Below, in pieces: positions 1 through 5,550 of a stretch of DNA of 8,444 bases. A program made the translations under genes and the position numbers. Below the pieces are notes generated by a model. The model had not been told where the DNA came from and did not search any database. It saw only the letters and a list, made by a program, of their open reading frames with translations. Source of the stretch: an uncultured Collinsella sp. (GTDB lineage Bacteria; Actinomycetota; Coriobacteriia; Coriobacteriales; Coriobacteriaceae); contig CABRID010000087.1 of NCBI GenBank assembly GCA_902470895.1, forward strand, positions 1 through 8,444, written 5' to 3'. Numbering within the stretch: position 1 is the first letter of the stretch; each line of letters starts with the position of its first letter.

Positions 1-13
1 CATGCGAACCTCC
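1..13 (-). promoter_or_regulatory. RBS and start codon of a gene running off the left edge
   Basis: Read on the minus strand, a consensus Shine-Dalgarno GGAGG (13-9) is followed after 5 bases by ATG (3-1), which is an ideal spacing. It lies 98 bases downstream of the Hpt gene stop on the same strand, where a further operon member or a neighbouring gene would be expected. Only the start codon is inside the window, so the product cannot be named. A chance match is possible, since the motif is only 13 bases long. Confidence 0.45.
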
Positions 14-101
14 AGTCCGGACCGCTTCACGGTCCAACTTTCTGTCCGCACCCCCAAACGGGAGATTATCCACTCTCATAGTCATCAAGGCCCGCAAGCT
101 C

Positions 102-458
102 TTATTCGGCCGCCTCGCGCAGGGCTGACATCGTTGCCGCATATTGCTGCTGCAGCGCATGCATTCCCTCGCGAGCGCCGTCAACGGCATCGGCGCCGCG
201 CAGCGCCTCGGTCACCGCAACCGCCGGCTCGTACAGATTATCGAATCCCAGGTTCTGGCTCACGCCCTTGAGCGTGTGCGCTGCCATAAAGGCACCTTCG
301 GCGTCGCCTGCCGCCATGGCGGCCTCCAGCTTGTCCATGCTCTCGTCATCCAAAAACTTGAGGGCAAAGCGGGCAAGCATTTCCTCGCCCATCAGCCGAG
401 CGCACGCGTCATCATAATTAGCGCCGATCTTCTCATACGCCTCACGCATGGAAATCAT
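102..458 (-). CDS. Hpt domain phosphotransfer protein
   Basis: This 118-aa soluble protein consists almost entirely of one histidine phosphotransfer domain. The signature AHTLKGVSQNLGF contains the probable phosphoacceptor His61, followed by the usual Lys64-Gly65, set in an all-helical, Ala-rich sequence. Hpt proteins relay phosphoryl groups between receiver domains in phosphorelays. They have no kinase activity of their own, and this one has no kinase or receiver domain attached. The ATG at 458-456 is chosen because AAGGAG lies 9 bases upstream (473-468); a second ATG three codons in is too far from it. The gene starts 23 bases after the stop of the GGDEF/REC/HD-GYP gene on the same strand, so the two are almost certainly cotranscribed. 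The receiver domain of that protein is the obvious partner (inference). No sensor kinase is present in the window. Confidence 0.88.
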   Translation of the reverse strand: MISMREAYEKIGANYDDACARLMGEEMLARFALKFLDDESMDKLEAAMAAGDAEGAFMAAHTLKGVSQNLGFDNLYEPAVAVTEALRGADAVDGAREGMHALQQQYAATMSALREAAE

Positions 459-481
459 GGATTAAAACTCCTTAGGTCAAA

Positions 482-2362
482 CTAAATCGTGGGAAACGCG
501 ACAACGTCGGCGGGGCGTGCCAACGTCTCGGCAATACGGTCTTGCACCTCGAGCAGACAGTCGAGCAACAGCGGGTTAAAGGTGCCGCACTTACCGTCCA
601 GGATCATCTGGATCGCCTCCTTGTGCGGAATAGCGTCCTTGTACACACGCACGCTCGTCAGAGCATCGTACACGTCGGCCACCGAGACCACCTGCGCGGC
701 AATGGGAATATCGTCGCCCTTAAGGCCATCGGGATAGCCCTTGCCGTCCCAACGCTCGTGGTGCCAACGCGCAATCTGGTACGCATATTCCATAAGCGCA
801 TTGCCGACGTGATGGCGACCCAGCTCAAACAGCATGTTGGCGCCGATCGTGGTATGCGTCTTCATAATCTCGAACTCCTCGGACGTAAGGCGTCCGGGTT
901 TGTTGAGAATTGCATCGTCAATCGCCATCTTGCCGATATCGTGCAGCGCCGAAGCCAAGGCAATCGTGGAGCGTTCCTCGTTGTCGAGGGAAATGGTGTC
1001 GCTACGCTGGACTAGACAGCCAAGCAGCAGCTCGGTCAGCTTTTCGATATTCGTAACGTGCCTGCCGCTCTCGCCATTGCGAAGTTCCATGACGCCGGCC
1101 ATGATGTCGATGAGCATGCGACTGTTCTTGACGCGCTCGTTGTACTGCTGGGACAGCAGGCTCGTCAGGCGGCGCTGTTTGGCGTATAGGCGGATGGTGT
1201 TGCTTACACGGCGGCGCACGACACGGGAGTCAAACGGGCGGTTGATATAGTCCGAGGCGCCCAGCTCGTACGCGCGCAGAACCATATCATCGGAATCTTC
1301 GCTCGAAATCATGATAAAAGGCAGATTGTCGATACCCGATCGGCGCGACAGATCGGCCAGCACCTCAAAGCCGCTTATGCCCGGCATGACAATATCCAGC
1401 AGCACGAGCGACAACTCATCGCCATAGCGGTCGACCATGTCGAGCGCCGTACGACCGTGGTCGGCCTCCAGGATGCAATACTCGTCCTTGAGCATCTCGT
1501 TGAGAATGGCTCGGTTCATCTCGGAGTCATCAACAATAAGCACCAAAGGCTTTTCGCTTTGGAAGGCCTCGATGGAATCGGCATCGGTCACGACCGTACC
1601 GGCTTTTGCCTTAGCGCGGCTCAATAACTGGACAGCGCGGCCAACGCCCTCATCGACCGTCTCGCCATGAATGCGAACGCCACCAACACATGCCGTCAAG
1701 CTCACGTACTCATGGCCCGGAACAATCGTGGAACGAACGGCATCGGACACCTGATGCAGGCGACGGGTGAAGTCATCGGAGGGAATATTGGGCATGACGA
1801 CCACAAACTTGTCGCAGCCATAGCGTACGAGCTCGTCAGTCGAACGAATTCCGCTGCGTATGGCCGTCGCCACAGCACCGAGCGCAAGGTCGCCGGCATG
1901 ACGGCCACACGTATCGTTGAAGACCCTAAAATCATCAAGGTCGATCACCGCAACGCCGGCATTCATGCGGGCGCTACGGAGCTTTTCCTCGTAATATCGG
2001 CGATTGCGCACGCTCGTCAGCACGTCGGTGTAGACAAGGTCCTCTTCTGCAGCCTCTTGCTCATCGATCGGACGCACCATCAGCAGGACGTGAGGCTCGC
2101 CCTCGACCTTCAGAGGGCGCAGGCGAGCGCGGTACTCGGTACCATCATTGAGCAGCTGCTCCGATACATCATCGGAACCTGCCAAGGCCTCAAGACTTGA
2201 CTGGCGCAGACAAGGGCACCGATTGCCGGCGAGCAGGCAGTTAGGCTCGCTCTTAATCTGATCGGCCGACAGCAAACGCACCACGGGGTAGGTCTTCGCG
2301 ACGCGGGCGACCTCAGCGGCAGCCTCCTCGTCGGTTAGATTGACCTCGTGATTATTGAGCAT
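482..2362 (-). CDS. GGDEF (degenerate) - receiver - HD-GYP c-di-GMP phosphodiesterase
   Basis: This 626-aa cytoplasmic signalling protein has no membrane segment. Residues about 20-100 look like a PAS-type sensor region with Cys42, Cys49 and Cys51 (GNRCPC). Residues about 108-260 are a GGDEF domain: the DxDxF motif and Asn149 are kept, but the signature reads GCDKF (182-186), with the second Gly changed to Cys and the metal-binding Glu to Lys, so cyclase activity is doubtful. Residues about 272-395 are a receiver domain with Asp278/Asp279, phosphoacceptor Asp323 and Ser353; the usual conserved Lys is Arg375. Residues about 415-615 are an HD-GYP domain with ESGRH (431-435), HDIGK (474-478), His503, HHERWDGKGYPDG (534-546) and Asp563, all consistent with an active c-di-GMP hydrolase. 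The ATG at 2362 is preceded by AGAAGGGG at 6-base spacing. An Hpt gene follows 23 bases downstream. Likely role: phosphorelay- or redox-controlled lowering of c-di-GMP (inference). Confidence 0.93.
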   Translation of the reverse strand: MLNNHEVNLTDEEAAAEVARVAKTYPVVRLLSADQIKSEPNCLLAGNRCPCLRQSSLEALAGSDDVSEQLLNDGTEYRARLRPLKVEGEPHVLLMVRPIDEQEAAEEDLVYTDVLTSVRNRRYYEEKLRSARMNAGVAVIDLDDFRVFNDTCGRHAGDLALGAVATAIRSGIRSTDELVRYGCDKFVVVMPNIPSDDFTRRLHQVSDAVRSTIVPGHEYVSLTACVGGVRIHGETVDEGVGRAVQLLSRAKAKAGTVVTDADSIEAFQSEKPLVLIVDDSEMNRAILNEMLKDEYCILEADHGRTALDMVDRYGDELSLVLLDIVMPGISGFEVLADLSRRSGIDNLPFIMISSEDSDDMVLRAYELGASDYINRPFDSRVVRRRVSNTIRLYAKQRRLTSLLSQQYNERVKNSRMLIDIMAGVMELRNGESGRHVTNIEKLTELLLGCLVQRSDTISLDNEERSTIALASALHDIGKMAIDDAILNKPGRLTSEEFEIMKTHTTIGANMLFELGRHHVGNALMEYAYQIARWHHERWDGKGYPDGLKGDDIPIAAQVVSVADVYDALTSVRVYKDAIPHKEAIQMILDGKCGTFNPLLLDCLLEVQDRIAETLARPADVVAFPTI

Positions 2363-2573
2363 ATGGGGCCCCTTCTATCGTTACGCACGGCAACGGTGCA
2401 TATCAATTGGTACAAGGGTAACATCTAACAGCTGAAGGCAAATGCGCGATTATCGTTACATTTTTATGACCTGGCAAGCGGCGGTAATGGAGCCGCGGGT
2501 GCGCGGTTATGGGCGTATTCGTTAACAATGACGAAACGCTAACAGCCCCTCTCCCCGCAGGTCATCGAGCGCG
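2363..2573. other. Intergenic region upstream of the signalling operon
   Basis: This 211-base gap separates two minus-strand genes and should carry the promoter of the HD-GYP/Hpt operon. I see no convincing -35/-10 pair. It contains a 9-base direct repeat, GTAACGATA on the minus strand, at 2384-2376 and 2459-2451, and several looser GTTAAC-like words. There is also a small 7-bp stem with one G-T pair at 2491-2508 (AGCCGCG/CGCGGTT, loop GGTG). The stem is not followed by a T-run on either strand, so I do not call it a terminator for the hydrolase gene. Confidence 0.4.
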
Positions 2574-3371
2574 CTAACGCTCCAAGACATCACGAACGGC
2601 GTTTGCCGCCGTAACGGGGCGATCGCGCAGACCGTTATGCGCGCCCGGGATCGTCACAAGGGGGCAATCGAGGTATTCGGCAGCCGCTCGCGTGCCAGCC
2701 TCGCGGGGCGTATCGACCGAAAGCTCGCCCAAAAACACGGCCAAGACTGCCTTTGACGCGCGGGCGCGCTCCCAGTCGGGAGCATATGTCATATTTGTTC
2801 CATATTCGTTCGCCATAAAGCAACGACCATTGCGCAGGGCATGTTTGACTTCCGCTTCGGTCGTCCCAGGAGCCTCGGGGTCCAAGTCGCCGAGAGCTCC
2901 CAAGAAAAGCCGGAGCGCCCTTGAAACCTTTCCCGCCGCAATCATATCGAGCAAAACCGGAGCTGCGCCCATACCGACGCCTTCGGCCGACACAGCCGGC
3001 TCATGCAGAATCGCACGGGCGACGAGATGGGGTTCGGTGCGAAGAAGCTCCAGCGCCACCAACGTACCGGCGCTATGCGCAAGCACATTTGCCGGAGCGC
3101 CAACGTGTTCGATCACGGCCTGCAGGTCGGCGGCCTGAGCGGCAAGATCATAGCTGCCGTCTGCCGCATCGCTGCTGCCACCGCAGCCGCGGCGGTCGTA
3201 GGCAATTACGCGGTAGTTGCGGCTGAGCTCACAAGCGATACCGTCGAAAAATGTGCCGTCGACACAAGCGCCGTGCACGCACACCAAGGCAGGAGCATCA
3301 GGCGACACATCCGGGCCGGCATATTCGCGACAGGCAATCGTGGTGCCCACATTCTCAACCGTAAAATCCAT
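2574..3371 (-). CDS. alpha/beta hydrolase family protein
   Basis: This 265-aa soluble protein has a standard alpha/beta-hydrolase fold pattern. An oxyanion-hole HG motif lies at 33-34 (CVHGACVDG) and YDRRGCGGS at 58-66. The nucleophile elbow is LAHSAG with Ser100, and a C-terminal GAHNGLRD supplies the probable catalytic His245. The acid is probably Asp220 or a nearby residue. The elbow has Ala in place of the first Gly of GxSxG, which is common in this superfamily. No signal peptide is seen, so it should act in the cytoplasm. The family covers esterases, lipases, haloperoxidase-like and C-C hydrolases, and the substrate cannot be read from sequence. The ATG at 3371 has a modest GGGGG Shine-Dalgarno 6 bases upstream, and a TGA lies in frame just above it, so no longer start is possible. 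It is transcribed away from the radical SAM gene, and a link to the signalling genes downstream is not apparent. Confidence 0.88.
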   Translation of the reverse strand: MDFTVENVGTTIACREYAGPDVSPDAPALVCVHGACVDGTFFDGIACELSRNYRVIAYDRRGCGGSSDAADGSYDLAAQAADLQAVIEHVGAPANVLAHSAGTLVALELLRTEPHLVARAILHEPAVSAEGVGMGAAPVLLDMIAAGKVSRALRLFLGALGDLDPEAPGTTEAEVKHALRNGRCFMANEYGTNMTYAPDWERARASKAVLAVFLGELSVDTPREAGTRAAAEYLDCPLVTIPGAHNGLRDRPVTAANAVRDVLER

Positions 3372-3596
3372 GTTGTGCCCCCATCATCAATGCTCATCCA
3401 GTTGCACGTCAGTGCGATTGGATGGACCCGCATTGCCTTGCGCCTTGTTAACAGATTAACTGTACCCGACCCGAGGCTTTTCATGACACGGCATAATGAG
3501 CGACGTGAAAAAGCGAAACTTGTAAAGCAAGAGCCCGCACCCTGCTTTGGAGCCGATGTTATGCTTAGGCACAATTGTCTTGAGGAGCATATGCCT
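3372..3596. other. Divergent intergenic region between hydrolase and radical SAM genes
   Basis: This 225-base gap must hold promoters for both divergent genes. No strong -35/-10 pair stands out; CATAAT (3492-3497) and TATGCT (3560-3565) are possible plus-strand -10 boxes without good -35 partners. A perfect 8-base palindrome, ACAATTGT (3571-3578), sits immediately before the Shine-Dalgarno of the radical SAM gene and could be part of an operator. GTTAAC-ATTAAC-like words occur around 3447-3462. Open reading frames crossing this gap look like non-coding shadows. Confidence 0.35.
3581..3587 (+). promoter_or_regulatory. Shine-Dalgarno that sets the radical SAM start
   Basis: TGAGGAG lies 9 bases before the ATG at 3597 but only 3 bases before the in-frame ATG at 3591, so the later codon is preferred. 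An in-frame ATG at 3561 is upstream of the site and is not a plausible start. Confidence 0.65.
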
Positions 3597-4373
3597 ATGT
3601 CTACGTTTTTGAATGCCAGCCCCATCTTTGGGCCCGTTCGCAGCCGTCGCCTTGGCCTCTCGCTCGGCGTCAACATGATGCCGGCCAGCGGCAAAATCTG
3701 CACGTTCGACTGCATTTACTGCGAAAACGGTCTCAACGCCGAGCGCCCCTGTCATGAGCCGTACAACACAGCCGCCGCGGTACTCGACGCGCTCGAGGCA
3801 AAGCTGCGCGAGATGGCAGCCGAGGGCGAGCTCCCCGATGTGATCACCTTCGCAGGCAACGGCGAGCCCACCGCCGCACCGGAGTTTCCGCAGGCCATCG
3901 CCGGCGCCGTCGCGCTGCGCGACGAGCTTGCCCCAAACTCCAAGATCGCCGTGCTCTCCAACGGCACGCGCGCCGACCGCCCCGAGGTGCACGACGCGCT
4001 CATGATGGTCGATGACAACATTCTTAAGCTCGATACGGTCGACCCGGCATTTATCCAGCTGCTCGATCAACCCGTTGGCCCCTACGATGTAGAGCACCAG
4101 ATCGAAACGTTCGCGAGCTTTAACGGTCATGTCATTATCCAGACGATGTTTTTGAGCGGTGAGTACCGGGGCAAGTCTCTCGATAACACCGGCGAGGAGC
4201 ACGTTGGTCCTTGGCTCGCGGCGCTCGAGCGCATTCGCCCGCAGGAGGCGACCATCTACACGGTGGCGCGCGAGACACCAGTCGCCGGCCTTGCCAAAGC
4301 AGCGCCCGAGGTGCTCGACGCCATTGCCGCGCGCGTGCGCGCCCTCGGCATCCCCTGCCAGGTGAGCTACTAG
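3597..4373 (+). CDS. radical SAM protein, COG0731-like, substrate unknown
   Basis: This 258-aa protein is of the radical SAM superfamily. Cys35, Cys39 and Cys42 in KICTFDCIYCENG form the CxxxCxxC motif that holds the [4Fe-4S] cluster used to cleave S-adenosylmethionine. GNGEP at 87-91 is the counterpart of the GGEP SAM-binding strand. The N-terminal FGPVRSRRLGLSLGVN is typical of COG0731, the group that includes the wyosine-forming TYW1 relatives, although bacterial members of this short type have no firmly assigned reaction. There are no extra Cys clusters of the SPASM or Twitch type and no RNA-binding extension, so tRNA modification should not be assumed. The start at 3597 is chosen from Shine-Dalgarno spacing; 3591 would add only two residues. 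The gene stands alone: it is divergent from the hydrolase and separated from the aminopeptidase by a strong hairpin. Confidence 0.9.
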   Translation: MSTFLNASPIFGPVRSRRLGLSLGVNMMPASGKICTFDCIYCENGLNAERPCHEPYNTAAAVLDALEAKLREMAAEGELPDVITFAGNGEPTAAPEFPQAIAGAVALRDELAPNSKIAVLSNGTRADRPEVHDALMMVDDNILKLDTVDPAFIQLLDQPVGPYDVEHQIETFASFNGHVIIQTMFLSGEYRGKSLDNTGEEHVGPWLAALERIRPQEATIYTVARETPVAGLAKAAPEVLDAIAARVRALGIPCQVSY

Positions 4374-4414
4374 CAAAACCACGCAGCAGCTAGTGCCCGC
4401 CATCCCGCCCCATC

Positions 4415-4484
4415 AGTTGCGGTGATATAGTTCCTATTTGTGCTGTTAAAACGCTTAAATAGGAACTATATCACCGCAACTTTT
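4415..4484 (+). terminator. Perfect 25-bp hairpin with short T-run, probable terminator or palindromic repeat
   Basis: The arms 4415-4439 and 4457-4481 are exact reverse complements over 25 bases, separated by a 17-base loop (4440-4456). The right arm ends ACCGCAAC and runs into TTTT (4481-4484), which suits intrinsic termination of the radical SAM gene ending at 4373. On the minus strand no T-run follows. The stem is much longer than an ordinary terminator needs and the loop-proximal part is A/T-rich, so a mobile palindromic repeat or small inverted-repeat element is a serious alternative. Confidence 0.6.
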
Positions 4485-4502
4485 ATGGATGCGTGGGTGG
4501 GC

Positions 4503-4508
4503 TATACT
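4503..4508 (+). promoter_or_regulatory. Candidate -10 box for the methionine aminopeptidase gene
   Basis: TATACT matches the sigma-70-type -10 consensus at five of six positions and lies 25 bases before the ATG. Transcription would start near 4515, giving a leader of about 19 bases that just includes the Shine-Dalgarno. The -35 position (about 4480-4486, TTTTAT-like) is weak and overlaps the end of the hairpin. Confidence 0.4.
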
Positions 4509-4533
4509 AGCTGCGAATGAAAGGAAGTTAGCC

Positions 4534-5421
4534 ATGTTTGACAATGGACCCGTGCCCGGCCGCAACGACGCCTGCTGGTGCGGCAGCGGCAAAAAATATA
4601 AGAAATGCCATAGCGCCTTTGATGAGCGCCTCGAGCGCTTGTGGGAAGAGGGCTGGGAGGTTCTGCCCCGCACGCTCTACAAGACGCCCGACGATATCGA
4701 AGGCATCAAGCGCTCGGCCGCTATCAACGTGGGCGTGCTCGATTACGTAGGCGAACACATCGCCGCGGGCATGACCACCAACCAGATTGACCAGATGATC
4801 TACGACTACACCGTCGAGCACGGTGGCACGCCGGCCGACCTCAACTACGAGGGCTATCCCAAGAGCGTGTGCACCTCGATCAACGACGTGGTCTGCCACG
4901 GTATCCCCTGCGATACGGACGTGTTGCACGAGGGCGACATCATCAACGTGGACTGCTCCACGATCCTGGACGGTTACTTTAGCGATTCGAGCCGCATGTT
5001 CTGTATCGGCGAGGTCTCGGCCGAGCGCCAGCGCCTGGTCGAGGTCACCCGTGCCAGCGTGGAGGCGGGTCTGGCCGCCGTCAAGCCATGGCTACCGCTG
5101 TCCGTTATGGCCGAGGCCGTGCAAAAGACGGTCGAGGACGCCGGTTTTAGCGTGGTGCGCGAGTACGGCGGGCACGGCATCGGTAAGGAGTTCCACGAGG
5201 ACCCGTTTGTGGGCTTTACCACCGAGGCACCCGATGTGGACACCATCATGGCTCCGGGCATGATCTTTACCATCGAGCCCATGGTCAACGCCGGAGCGCC
5301 CGACATTAAGATTAGCAAGGGCGACGGCTGGTGCGTACGCACCAAGGACGGTAGCGATTCGGCCCAGTGCGAGGTACAGCTCGTGGTGACCGAGGACGGC
5401 TACGAGCTGCTGAGCTGGTAG
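4534..5421 (+). CDS. map: type I methionine aminopeptidase with N-terminal SEC-C zinc motif
   Basis: This 295-aa cytoplasmic metalloprotease removes the initiator methionine from new proteins. Residues 9-26 (GRNDACWCGSGKKYKKCH) form a SEC-C motif, with Cys14, Cys16, Cys25 and His26 able to bind zinc; SEC-C tails in other proteins help contact ribosomes or partner proteins. The catalytic domain follows from about residue 50. All five metal ligands of the family are visible: Asp140 (INVDCS), Asp151 (FSDSS), His214 (GGHGIG), Glu248 (FTIEPM) and Glu280 (SAQCE). His122 in VVCHGIP matches the substrate-contacting His of the Escherichia coli enzyme. The ATG at 4534 has AAAGGAAG (4520-4527) 6 bases upstream; a longer frame from 4489 would start before the -10 box. 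The gene is bounded by the 25-bp hairpin upstream and a strong terminator downstream, so it is probably monocistronic. It lacks its usual ribosomal-protein/secY neighbours, so it may be a second paralogue. Confidence 0.95.
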   Translation: MFDNGPVPGRNDACWCGSGKKYKKCHSAFDERLERLWEEGWEVLPRTLYKTPDDIEGIKRSAAINVGVLDYVGEHIAAGMTTNQIDQMIYDYTVEHGGTPADLNYEGYPKSVCTSINDVVCHGIPCDTDVLHEGDIINVDCSTILDGYFSDSSRMFCIGEVSAERQRLVEVTRASVEAGLAAVKPWLPLSVMAEAVQKTVEDAGFSVVREYGGHGIGKEFHEDPFVGFTTEAPDVDTIMAPGMIFTIEPMVNAGAPDIKISKGDGWCVRTKDGSDSAQCEVQLVVTEDGYELLSW

Positions 5422-5430
5422 CCGTAGATG

Positions 5431-5477
5431 CGCCGGATGCTGACGGGCACCCTCGTCTTGCATCCGGCGTTTTATTT
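5431..5477 (+). terminator. Rho-independent terminator after map
   Basis: A perfect 10-bp stem, CGCCGGATGC (5431-5440) with GCATCCGGCG (5460-5469), encloses a 19-base loop and is followed by TTTTATTT (5470-5477). It begins 9 bases after the aminopeptidase stop codon. Confidence 0.85.
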
Positions 5478-5496
5478 GAACGTTTTGCCTGATACA

Positions 5497-5531
5497 ACCT
5501 GCCAAAATAAACCTGTCCCTTTTTGGCAGGT
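5497..5531. repeat. 11-bp palindrome ahead of the dehydrogenase gene, possibly REP-like
   Basis: ACCTGCCAAAA (5497-5507) and TTTTGGCAGGT (5521-5531) are exact reverse complements around a 13-base spacer. The element ends 7 bases before the Shine-Dalgarno of the next gene. The T-run (5520-5524) falls inside the right arm rather than after it, so this is not a typical terminator. The inner AAACCTGTCCC word resembles the GGGACAGG cores of REP-type palindromes mobilised by RAYT transposases in other bacteria; that likeness is from memory. A leader hairpin that controls the dehydrogenase is the alternative. Confidence 0.5.
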
Positions 5532-5538
5532 CGAGCGG

Positions 5539-5544
5539 AAAGGA
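5539..5544 (+). promoter_or_regulatory. Shine-Dalgarno that sets a GTG start for the dehydrogenase
   Basis: AAAGGA is 6 bases before GTG at 5551. The in-frame ATG at 5428 lies ahead of the map terminator and would translate the terminator and palindrome, so it is rejected as the start. Confidence 0.75.
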
Positions 5545-5550
5545 CTGCTT

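Noticed and set aside
19..35. Small inverted repeat GGACCG/CGGTCC near the left edge
   Set aside because: The 6-bp stem with a 5-base loop has no convincing T-run on either strand, and it overlaps the leader of the probable next gene; too weak to call a terminator.
144..485. Plus-strand open frame opposite the Hpt gene
   Set aside because: It is a shadow of the Hpt gene, whose His-phosphotransfer motif and Shine-Dalgarno clearly mark the minus strand as coding.
3003..3596. N-terminal extension of the radical SAM frame reaching back into the hydrolase gene
   Set aside because: It would overlap the hydrolase antisense and has low-complexity Ala/Arg-rich translation. The Shine-Dalgarno at 3581-3587 and the family-like N-terminus at 3597 fix the start.
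3456..4403. Long minus-strand open frame (315 codons) opposite the radical SAM gene
   Set aside because: It is the mirror of a recognised gene with intact motifs on the plus strand. Its translation shows no known domain, and such antisense frames are common in GC-rich DNA.
5428..5550. ATG-started extension of the dehydrogenase
   Set aside because: It would translate through the map terminator and the palindrome; the family N-terminus begins at the GTG at 5551 with a good Shine-Dalgarno.
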